This document shows, piece after piece, positions 1 to 5,324 of a DNA stretch of 13,601 nt. A program made the position numbers and the translations under genes. Position 1 is the first letter of the stretch. Every line of letters starts with the position of its first letter. The stretch comes from Gammaproteobacteria bacterium (lineage in GTDB: Bacteria > Pseudomonadota > Gammaproteobacteria > Chromatiales > Chromatiaceae): assembly GCA_019136395.1 (NCBI GenBank), contig JAGVUH010000117.1, positions 1-13,601 on the forward strand, given 5' to 3'. The notes beneath the pieces were generated by a model, which saw nothing but the letters and a program-made list of their open reading frames with translations, did not search any database and was not told where the DNA came from.

Positions 1-61
1 GGCGCCCAGGCGCCTTGAGCCCTTAAGCGGGGGGCGGTCCAACTGCGCGGAGGACACGACG

Positions 62-117
62 GTGACGATTCCTGCGGCGCTCGAAGCGCAGATCCTGCGT
101 TATTTCCATGTGGATCA
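62..117 (+). pseudogene. 5' remnant of an IS21-type transposase gene (istA-like)
   Basis: A GTG at 62, preceded by GGAGGA eight bases upstream, opens a frame beginning MTIPAALEAQILRYFHV. This resembles the first residues of IstA-type transposases of the IS21 family, which often begin with a similar E-A-Q-I-L-R-Y-(F/Y)-H-V-E stretch before the helix-turn-helix. The similarity stops at about position 112, and the frame ends at a TAG at 173-175 after only 37 codons, so the helix-turn-helix and the catalytic DDE domain are absent. The tail overlaps the 3' end of the opposing Tus-like gene. I read it as a broken insertion sequence, based on remembered family sequence and only 17 residues. Confidence 0.45.
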
Positions 118-1371
118 GGCGCTCGCCCGGGCCGGGCGGCGACCAAAGGCGTCGACGATGTCACGATGGGCATAGACCGGCAGGGTGCGCAGCAATTGCC
201 GCAGGTGGTCGTAGACCAAATCCGAGCGGCGCAGGCGCCCGCGGGGACTGACCGCGCTCTCCTGGTAGAGCCGTTCCACCTCAGCGTCGGGGGGGAGCGG
301 CGGCAAGGGCCGCACGCGGATCAACGGCGCCTCCGGCGCCCCGGGATAGAAGATCGGCAGCAGCGTCACCCGCTGAATGCGCGTGGTGTCCGCCAGCGAG
401 GCGGGGACTGGGGTGGCGGCGGTCCGCAGGCGGATATTGGCCTTGGGGTGCCGGTGCGGCGCGGTGATATGCGCCAGCGTCGGGGCGACGCCCTGACGGT
501 GGGCATGCTCCCGCACCGCCTGCAGGATGGCCAGATCCTCCCCGACGCGGGGATCATCCTCCACCGCGCCCCGCAAGCGCGTCAGGCGCAGGATCAGGGT
601 GTCCGGATCGACCCGGCGGATGCGGCGCAGGGTGGCCCAGAGAAAATTGATGCTCACCGGCGGGGCGTCGAGGACCACCAGGCGGCGGCGAATGCGGTGC
701 AGGTGCAGGTCGTTGCGGCCCAGTGAGCGCAGCACATACCGGCCCAGCGGTTGGCCGACGTGGACCCCGCTGCGGTCATCGGCCGCCGTCACCTTGCGGC
801 TGCGGTGATTGAGCTCGAGCAGCAATGGCTCCAAGGTCTCGCGGTCCGCATTGAAGGTCCGCGCCCGTGTCAGCCAGGCCGCGGGGGCGGCGATCACCCC
901 GGGGGCCAGATCGTGCAGCGCGTAATTGAGCCGGGTGGCGGCCCGTTCGTCCGCGTCGGGTTCGTGTTTCCCCCGGCGCGGCTCCTGCTCCCGGTAACGG
1001 TAATTGGTGATGATGGCCTGCGCCCGCGCCCACAACGCGGTCGCCGCCGCGCCGTCCGCGCCCGGCGGCGCCCACAGCCAGCATGCCCCCCGGAGCGCGG
1101 GGTCGCCCAGGGCGTGAAACAAGGCGTCACTGCTGGCTTCCACGGCGGCCAAGGCGGGCACAAAGGCGGCGCGCAGCTCGGCATTCGACCAGTGGGCGTA
1201 GGGGCGCTGGGCGGCGGGGCGGGGCGTTTCAATGGAGGTGGGTCCGCCATAGCCGCGGGTCTCCGCGTCGCCCCGAAGCGTGGGACGGTCGGCGCGCGGG
1301 CGCCCGGCGGGTGGGGTGGAAGCGCCGGTCCGTCCCGGCGGGGGAGAGGCGGGGGTGCACGGAGGTGACAT
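115..1371 (-). CDS. tus: Tus-like DNA replication terminus site-binding protein
   Basis: The protein (418 residues from the chosen ATG) resembles Tus, the monomeric protein that binds Ter sites and stops replication forks from one direction. The clearest match is around residues 229-246 (RRLVVLDAPPVSINFLWA), which lines up with E. coli Tus LTVLHDPATLRFGWA, followed by a helix like Tus HIIKNLHRDEVLAQL (here RRIRRVDPDTLILRL). A second match is PLIRV near residue 350 (Tus PLIAL). It is longer than E. coli Tus (309 residues), with a Pro/Arg-rich N-terminal extension of about 55 residues. The frame stays open up to a TTG at 1569, but that upstream part is AT-rich, encodes hydrophobic stretches unlikely in a DNA-binding protein, and looks like promoter DNA, so I start at 1371. 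No good ribosome-binding site is visible there. Whether the Tus lock histidine (H144) is kept could not be decided by eye. Confidence 0.7.
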   Translation of the reverse strand: MSPPCTPASPPPGRTGASTPPAGRPRADRPTLRGDAETRGYGGPTSIETPRPAAQRPYAHWSNAELRAAFVPALAAVEASSDALFHALGDPALRGACWLWAPPGADGAAATALWARAQAIITNYRYREQEPRRGKHEPDADERAATRLNYALHDLAPGVIAAPAAWLTRARTFNADRETLEPLLLELNHRSRKVTAADDRSGVHVGQPLGRYVLRSLGRNDLHLHRIRRRLVVLDAPPVSINFLWATLRRIRRVDPDTLILRLTRLRGAVEDDPRVGEDLAILQAVREHAHRQGVAPTLAHITAPHRHPKANIRLRTAATPVPASLADTTRIQRVTLLPIFYPGAPEAPLIRVRPLPPLPPDAEVERLYQESAVSPRGRLRRSDLVYDHLRQLLRTLPVYAHRDIVDAFGRRPARASA

Positions 1372-1866
1372 GGCGCCGGCCAGCTCAGGGAGCAGGTAAT
1401 TCGAATGAAGTAGGGGCAGAATAAAGACAATCAATACCCGCTGCAACCGGCCGGAGGCAGGCGTGCCGGCCGCGCGGTTGCCTGGCATTGTATACAAACG
1501 TAAACAGAACAAAATGAGCAGGATAGGGCGCATAAGGGGGGTAAATTCACCCCGTTGAACAGCGATCAAATACAGGGCGGAAATACCCGCGCCGACGCAC
1601 CAGCCGCCGCCCTTTGCCCTCTGTTAAGCCGCGATCAGCATACCCCGGACCCGGGGCCGCGGGCCGTGCGCCCGCCCGGATGCCGCCCCGGGCGCGGCCG
1701 CCGGGCGGGCCTTGGCCGGTGCGCCCGGGCGCAAATGCACCCCGGCTGCCCGCGTTAAGGCGCACGCCGTACCCGCACCGCCGGCAAAAGGTCTGTATTA
1801 TTTTATGCGCCGTTCTATACTGAGAATGGCTAGATACCCATCCCTATAAACCTAAGGTGTACTTCG
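1372..1866. promoter_or_regulatory. divergent intergenic region between tus-like and H-NS-like genes
   Basis: This stretch of almost 500 bases has no convincing gene. Its two ends are AT-richer than the surroundings, as expected for divergent promoters. On the tus side there are the palindromes ATTCGAAT (1399-1406) and TTGTATACAA (1488-1497), the second abutting the 12-mer AACGTAAACAGA (1497-1508) that recurs at 4688-4699. In the middle is a GC-rich 10-bp inverted repeat, GCCCGCCCGG (1670-1679) with CCGGGCGGGC (1701-1710). On the hns side a -10-like TATACT (1816-1821) lies about 50 bases before the ATG; no good -35 is seen at 17 bp. AAGGTG at 1854-1859 is the H-NS gene's ribosome-binding site. 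Confidence 0.45.
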
Positions 1867-2244
1867 ATGTCTTATGAGAGTATGACCCTGGAAGAGCTCC
1901 AGATAATGCGCCGGGAGCTGGAACAGAAGCAGGCGGAACTCGACCGTCTTTTTCGCCTGAAACACAAAGAGGTCCGCCAGGATTTTCTGCGTGAACTGCG
2001 CGAACTGATCAGCGCGCGCGGCTACATGGTCGAGGATATCGCCCAACAACTCGCCAGTAACCGGCGGGCGCTGCCGCCCGAGGGGCGACGCTATGTCGAT
2101 CCCGACAACGAGGAGAATTATTACAAGCGCGGGCCAATGCCGCCGTGGTTGCGGGACAAAATGCTCCTCATGGGCTTTAATCCCGACAGCCGCCACCAGC
2201 GCGATACGTTCAAGCGCAAGCACCTCAAGCTGATTGAGGAGTAG
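1867..2244 (+). CDS. hns: H-NS-family nucleoid-associated protein
   Basis: A 125-residue protein with the two-part plan of H-NS: a charged coiled-coil oligomerisation region (about residues 7-65, rich in Leu, Glu, Arg and Lys) and a C-terminal DNA-binding domain starting at RRYVDPDNEENYYKRGPMPP. In the family this domain reads roughly Y-x-D/N-P-x-N-x-x-x-T-W-x-G-R-G-x-x-P-x-W-L and inserts its R-G-R loop into the minor groove of AT-rich DNA. Here the loop is K-R-G-P-M-P-P-W-L, so the second arginine is replaced, and a further basic helix (NPDSRHQRDTFKRKH) follows. AAGGTG seven bases before the ATG supports the start. In this family such proteins usually silence foreign AT-rich DNA; a role in quieting or stabilising this element is inference. 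It is the most securely assigned small gene in the window. Confidence 0.85.
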   Translation: MSYESMTLEELQIMRRELEQKQAELDRLFRLKHKEVRQDFLRELRELISARGYMVEDIAQQLASNRRALPPEGRRYVDPDNEENYYKRGPMPPWLRDKMLLMGFNPDSRHQRDTFKRKHLKLIEE

Positions 2245-2599
2245 CGCGACCCGGGACGCCGGGCGCGGGCGCCGCTCACCCCGGTCGCCGCCCTCCGGCG
2301 GGGCGGCGGTGCGCGCCCGCACCACGCGCCGGCGGTGACGAGCACGCCCCGGGTGGCCGTGCTCACCGCCCCCCGACGGGGGTCAGTCGTCGGCATCGCT
2401 TCAGGAATCCAGGGGCGGGTAGCCAAGAGAACAGGATTCCAGGGGAACTAACGTCCTCATGCCAACGTCTGGCCAACCCTTTTCCTCATCCCCTTGCGGC
2501 GCCTTCGGCTTAGTCTGTCGCGTCCTGCCCTGGACGCTTTAGCCTCAACGCGCCAGGCTGGACCAGCGCCCGGCGGGGCGTCGATTTTCCGGCGGACGC
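2245..2599. other. intergenic region between convergent genes, with hairpins
   Basis: No gene is supported here. The stretch separates the H-NS-like gene from the convergent membrane-protein gene. It holds several perfect inverted repeats: GAGCACG (2340-2346) with CGTGCTC (2358-2364), extendable by CGGT/ACCG with a bulge; a CCCCC-gac-GGGGG type hairpin at about 2369-2384; GCGTCC (2520-2525) with GGACGC (2532-2537) followed by TTT; and GGCGTC (2577-2582) with GACGCC (2595-2600), which overlaps the stop codon of the minus-strand gene. None has the long U-tract of a textbook terminator, but they probably end or protect the two convergent transcripts. Confidence 0.4.
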
Positions 2600-3214
2600 C
2601 TAATGGTCGCGGTCCCGCCATATATCCAAAGTCGGGTCATGGACCGTCCGATACTCCTCGTTCAACCAATACTCCTTGTTCAACTTATCCATCCAACTTA
2701 AACCCTCATCCTCATCCTCTTCCTCTTCCTCCGCGCTCGCGTACCCCGTATCCCGCGGCTGTAACCCGCTCCCCAGATACCCCACGCCGTACGTCGCGAA
2801 GTCGCGGGGTCTGACGAACACGAACGGGTGCACGGCCATGTACCACAGATGCGCCGCATACGCCACGAGCAGGGGCAGATACGCCGTCGGGTGACCGTAA
2901 TCCAGAAGCAGACGCCGGAGCGTGTGGCTCTGGGACCCGGTGTCGTAGAGCAGCAGGAGCAGCACGGCCAGGAACAGGATCAACACGGGCATCAGGGACG
3001 GACGGATGCTGGACCAGAAGAACAGCGGCGCAAACAGCAGCAGGTGCGCCACCACGGCGCTATCGATGAGCGTTCCGTCTGGAACCATCAGCGACCGCAG
3101 GGCAAAAAACACGCTCGCCGCCCCCCAGAACCCGACCCGGATCACCTGGCGATGAATCCGTACGAAATCTTCCCGCCCCGTCTGATAACGATCAAACCAA
3201 CGCCACGGCTTCAT
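2600..3214 (-). CDS. four-span membrane protein with acidic C-terminal tail
   Basis: The 204-residue product begins MKPWRWFDRYQTGRED, and its ATG is preceded by GGAGGAGG about seven bases upstream. The frame is open for 45 codons further, but that extension is Arg/Pro-rich and lies in the leader, so it is rejected. Hydrophobic segments fall at about 24-44, 50-70, 73-90 and 112-134, the third being nearly all Leu/Val/Ile. After the last span the protein turns polar: a Gly/Tyr stretch, a run of ten acidic residues at 161-170, and a Trp/Tyr/Glu/Asp-rich end. The acidic run is encoded by a CCT/CAT-type microsatellite at about 2700-2731 and may vary in length. The protein is probably in the inner membrane with a cytoplasmic tail. 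I do not recognise the family. It has its own promoter-like sequence at 3281-3286. Confidence 0.75.
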   Translation of the reverse strand: MKPWRWFDRYQTGREDFVRIHRQVIRVGFWGAASVFFALRSLMVPDGTLIDSAVVAHLLLFAPLFFWSSIRPSLMPVLILFLAVLLLLLYDTGSQSHTLRRLLLDYGHPTAYLPLLVAYAAHLWYMAVHPFVFVRPRDFATYGVGYLGSGLQPRDTGYASAEEEEEDEDEGLSWMDKLNKEYWLNEEYRTVHDPTLDIWRDRDH

Positions 3215-3249
3215 GGTCAACCTCCTCCGGCGCCGCGGGTGCGGCTCAC

Positions 3250-3286
3250 GCGCCGGCGTATACCGCCGGCGCTGGCCTCCATTATA
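3250..3286 (-). promoter_or_regulatory. -10 element and 5'-terminal hairpin upstream of the membrane-protein gene
   Basis: On the minus strand a perfect TATAAT (3281-3286) is placed so that transcription would begin near 3273. Directly at that point lies a perfect 9-bp inverted repeat, GCGCCGGCG (3250-3258) and CGCCGGCGC (3264-3272), around a 5-base loop. The mRNA would therefore start with a very stable stem-loop, about 20 bases ahead of the GGAGGAGG ribosome-binding site. No TTGACA-like -35 is seen at 16-18 bp; a tract of seven T lies there instead. Either an activator is needed or the -10 is fortuitous. Confidence 0.45.
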
Positions 3287-3439
3287 CCCCTGGGGAAAAA
3301 AACCAGTGAGCAGCCCCCAGTGCGGGCGCGATCCCGGCGGGCGCGCCATCCACGCCGGATCGGCGCCGCGCGGACGGGGCCGGGAGGGTAGGGCGACGGC
3401 GGCGGTCAGTCCCCGCGGCGGAATGCGCGCCCCGGGCCG

Positions 3440-3631
3440 TTAATGGCAGAACAGTTCGGCCTCCATGACATCCACCTCGCGGATCACCGCGCACGCCTCG
3501 CCGGGGAGCCCGGCGGCCGCCGCCACGCGCGCCCGATCGCGAAGGGCGTCGCTCGCGGACGCATAGGCCGTGGCCAACGTGCAATAGGTGACCGCGTCGC
3601 CATCCTCACTCGGCGTTGCCGCGCACAGCAT
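3440..3631 (-). CDS. 63-residue protein of unknown function
   Basis: A small frame starting MLCAATPSEDGDAVTYCTLA and ending EVDVMEAELFCH. A purine-rich GGGAGGGAC stretch stands about nine bases before the ATG. The product is soluble, rich in Ala, Asp and Glu, with three Cys and no membrane segment; residues about 20-55 could form two amphipathic helices. It follows the double ribbon-helix-helix gene by 34 bases in the same direction and is probably co-transcribed with it. I recognise no family. The ribosome-binding site and operon position argue for a real gene, but in DNA this GC-rich a short open frame can also arise by chance. Confidence 0.5.
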   Translation of the reverse strand: MLCAATPSEDGDAVTYCTLATAYASASDALRDRARVAAAAGLPGEACAVIREVDVMEAELFCH

Positions 3632-3665
3632 GTAGTGTCCCTCCCTGCATCTTGAGTCTCCTCGG

Positions 3666-4088
3666 TTAACTGAAATAGGCCGGCCGCGCCGTCGGGGGGG
3701 GAATGCGCAAGCGCCCCGCGAGATAGGCCGTCACGCACGCGCGCACCAAGCGGGCCGGTAGGCCGGAATCCCCGCTGGTCTTCTCCAGCAGCGCCGCATG
3801 CTCCGGGAAGGACAGCCGCGTGCACACCGGCCTGGACGTGGCGGGGGGCGCGTCAGCGGCCGGCGCAGCGGCCGCCACCACCTCGGCGGGCAAGCGGTCG
3901 TCCAGGTAGGCGCGCAGGCAATCGCGCAGAAACTGCGCCACGGACACCCCGTCCTGCATGCATTGCGCCTGTAAGGCCAGGCTCAGGCCCTGGGGGATGC
4001 GCACGCAATAGGGTGGGCCCCCGCCCGCCGCCGCCGGCTTCACGGCCCGGTGCCGGTGATCCGTCCGTCCGTCCGGGACGCCAGGCAC
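3666..4088 (-). CDS. tandem ribbon-helix-helix (RHH) DNA-binding protein
   Basis: The product carries two copies of a strand-helix-helix pattern typical of RHH regulators such as MetJ, Arc and CopG. Module 1 is YCVRIPQGLSLALQAQCMQD followed by GVSVAQFLRDCLRAYLDD; module 2 is VCTRLSFPEHAALLEKTSGD followed by SGLPARLVRACVTAYL. An Ala/Pro-rich linker joins them, so one chain could form the two-fold unit that RHH proteins normally make as dimers. The start is uncertain: a GTG at 4088 lies five bases after the preceding gene's stop and suits translational coupling, while a GTG at 4043 (VKPAAAGG) would give a tighter N-terminus; neither has a strong ribosome-binding site. A likely role is autoregulator of the operon or antitoxin-like or partition regulator. 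The fold assignment is by pattern only. Confidence 0.6.
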   Translation of the reverse strand: MPGVPDGRTDHRHRAVKPAAAGGGPPYCVRIPQGLSLALQAQCMQDGVSVAQFLRDCLRAYLDDRLPAEVVAAAAPAADAPPATSRPVCTRLSFPEHAALLEKTSGDSGLPARLVRACVTAYLAGRLRIPPPTARPAYFS

Positions 4089-4093
4089 GGAGC

Positions 4094-4597
4094 TCAATGG
4101 AGGGTGTCCCCGGGGCGCGGCCATCCGTCGGCCGCGGCCAGCGGGTCGGCGGCGAGAGCCTGATAGTGCGCGCAGATCTCCTGCAAATAGGGCAGCGCCG
4201 CCGGCGTGACCGTCATCGCCTGCACCAGCGCCGCGGCCTGGGCCGGTGGCGCCGCCGTCGCGCGCAGCGCGGTCCACTGCGCGACCAACGGCGGGCGCAG
4301 CTGCTGCCAGCCGGCGGTGGCGGCCACGGCCCGATCGGCCTCGACCAACAGGAGCAGGGCGCCGAGGGCCGCGCCCCCGACCACCAGCGCCTGCTGCGGC
4401 GCGGACAGCGGGTTCGGCGCCCCGTCCGCCGTCCCCCGCCAGGCCTGGGCTTGCTCCGCCCCATAGGTGAGCGCCGCGTAGAGCATCGCCACCAGGCGCG
4501 GACGCAGCGGGTCGTCCACGCCCTGCAGACACTGGGCGAGCACTTCGCTCCCCAACTCGTCGGTCAGGGCGGTAGGAACAGGTTGCGACATGATCAC
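4094..4597 (-). CDS. alanine-rich helical protein of unknown function
   Basis: First gene of a minus-strand cluster. Two starts compete: a GTG at 4597, seven bases after the ribosome-binding site GGAGGT (minus-strand complement of 4605-4610), and an ATG at 4591 (MSQPVPTALTDELGSEV), thirteen bases from it; spacing favours the GTG. The product has about 167 residues, is largely alpha-helical and very Ala/Leu-rich, with one long hydrophobic stretch in the middle (ALVVGGAALGALLLLVEAD) that could be a membrane helix or a buried helix. The stop is followed after five bases by a possible start of the RHH gene, which suggests coupled translation. I do not recognise a family. Confidence 0.6.
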   Translation of the reverse strand: MIMSQPVPTALTDELGSEVLAQCLQGVDDPLRPRLVAMLYAALTYGAEQAQAWRGTADGAPNPLSAPQQALVVGGAALGALLLLVEADRAVAATAGWQQLRPPLVAQWTALRATAAPPAQAAALVQAMTVTPAALPYLQEICAHYQALAADPLAAADGWPRPGDTLH

Positions 4598-4605
4598 GCT
4601 GATCA
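4591..4605 (-). promoter_or_regulatory. palindrome overlapping the start codons of the alanine-rich gene
   Basis: TGATCA-cgc-TGATCA is a perfect 15-base inverted repeat lying between the ribosome-binding site and the ATG and covering both possible start codons. It also holds two GATC sites. In the mRNA it could mask the start; in DNA it could be an operator for the RHH protein of the same operon. Confidence 0.4.
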
Positions 4606-4664
4606 CCTCCGGTACAGGTATGCGTCGTGCATGGCGGACGCGGTTCCCGCCATGCGCGGTGCTG

Positions 4665-4699
4665 GGGGGAATTCCCCCTGTAATGATAACGTAAACAGA
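4665..4699 (-). promoter_or_regulatory. palindrome and shared 12-mer upstream of the alanine-rich/RHH operon
   Basis: The 14-base palindrome GGGGGAATTCCCCC (4665-4678) is followed by an AT-rich segment containing AACGTAAACAGA (4688-4699), the same 12 bases found upstream of the Tus-like gene at 1497-1508. On the minus strand both copies read TCTGTTTACGTT and both continue into AT-rich DNA. This is the likely promoter/operator region of the minus-strand operon, although no consensus -35/-10 pair is evident. Confidence 0.4.
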
Positions 4700-4772
4700 C
4701 CTGCGTGGGGGGGCAAAGCGCCGCGTCATTCGTCGCCCCACCACCCCCGCGCCCGTGTCCCGCGCTTCGCCA

Positions 4773-4802
4773 TTGACAGCGGGCGGGCCATCTTGCTATA
4801 CC
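4773..4802 (+). promoter_or_regulatory. strong sigma-70-type promoter
   Basis: A perfect -35 TTGACA (4773-4778) is followed after 18 bases by TATACC (4797-4802). Transcription would begin near 4809 on the plus strand. The first annotated gene downstream is the 30-residue membrane protein 240 bases further on, so the promoter makes either a long structured leader or a separate small RNA. Confidence 0.55.
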
Positions 4803-4806
4803 ACAG

Positions 4807-5000
4807 CCACCCCAGGTGCCGATGCGGCGCCGGGGTGGAGCGAGCTGAACTCCGTCACACGCAGCGTAGGTCCAACAGGGCGTGCTTGACCGCTTCCGCT
4901 GGCCGTGATGCCGGGACGCCCGGCCCGCGCGGCCGGGGCGCGCCCACCCGAAGAAGTGCGGCTAGGGGTATATTAGCAAACACTAATGCGCTAATATACC
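4807..5000 (+). ncRNA. candidate structured leader or small RNA
   Basis: The transcript predicted from the promoter at 4773-4802 begins with a very stable hairpin: CCACCCC (4807-4813) pairs with GGGGTGG (4832-4838), and inside it GGTGCC pairs with GGCGCC through one G-U pair around GATGC. Further on, CGCCCGGCC and GGCCGGGGCG around 4917-4940 form a second GC-rich stem, and the region ends in the inverted repeat at 4967-5000. No gene fits in this stretch. It could be the leader of the small gene at 5052 or an independent regulatory RNA. The call rests on the promoter and the stems only. Confidence 0.35.
4967..5000. promoter_or_regulatory. 11-bp perfect inverted repeat, AT-rich, likely operator
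   Basis: GGTATATTAGC (4967-4977) and GCTAATATACC (4990-5000) are exact complements around the 12 bases AAACACTAATGC, which include a third CTAAT half-motif. It is an island of AT-rich DNA in GC-rich surroundings, about 50 bases before the small membrane-protein gene. This fits a dimeric repressor site or a partition/replication site. Confidence 0.5.
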
Positions 5001-5051
5001 TGGCGTGGGACACCCGTCCCGCCACTGTAACCGCCGTCTCGGGAGCGCCCC

Positions 5052-5144
5052 ATGAGTTTTGATGCCTTGACGCTCGGTGGCCTGGTGATGATTGCCGTCA
5101 GCGCGGGAATCGTCCTCGGCCTGGTGCGGAGCAATCGCCCCTGA
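5052..5144 (+). CDS. 30-residue single-span membrane protein
   Basis: The short frame reads MSFDALTLGGLVMIAVSAGI and continues VLGLVRSNRP before TGA. GGGAG lies six bases upstream of the ATG. Residues about 8-25 form one uninterrupted hydrophobic helix with small residues (Gly, Ala, Ser), followed by a basic tail (R-S-N-R-P), the usual orientation signal for a tail kept in the cytoplasm. Codon use is as GC-rich as in its neighbours. It stands alone between a structured leader and the stem-loop array, downstream of a strong promoter. Proteins of this size and shape include type I toxins and small regulators of membrane complexes; I do not recognise this one. A hairpin, CGCCCGC (5150-5156) with GCGGGCG (5162-5168), follows the stop directly and may protect the 3' end. 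Confidence 0.55.
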   Translation: MSFDALTLGGLVMIAVSAGIVLGLVRSNRP

Positions 5145-5324
5145 CCTGCCGCCCGCCCCCTGCGGGCGAACCCCCTGATCCACCCCGTGGCGGGCTTAAA
5201 CCCCGCTCCCAGTCTGCCTTTCGGGCGCCCTGCCCGTCCCTTTTCCCTAACGCTCCCGCGTTCTCGTTCTGGCGAGTAATCCAGCGACCCGAAGCGCTTC
5301 CCCACCTTGGTTGCGTTTCCTTCC
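5145..5324. other. intergenic spacer before the stem-loop array
   Basis: No gene is seen. After the 7-bp hairpin at 5150-5168 there is another weak stem (GCGGG-cttaaac-CCCGC, about 5193-5211), then pyrimidine-rich sequence with no recognisable units. The array proper begins near 5325. Confidence 0.35.

Noticed and set aside
115..1569. Longer Tus-like frame starting from TTG at 1569
   Set aside because: The extra 66 codons are AT-rich, include the palindrome and shared 12-mer, encode hydrophobic segments foreign to a DNA-binding protein, and lack a ribosome-binding site.
4013..5062. 349-codon plus-strand open frame
   Set aside because: It runs antisense through the alanine-rich gene, its palindromic promoter region and the strong promoter at 4773; the product is Arg/Gly/Gln-rich and featureless.
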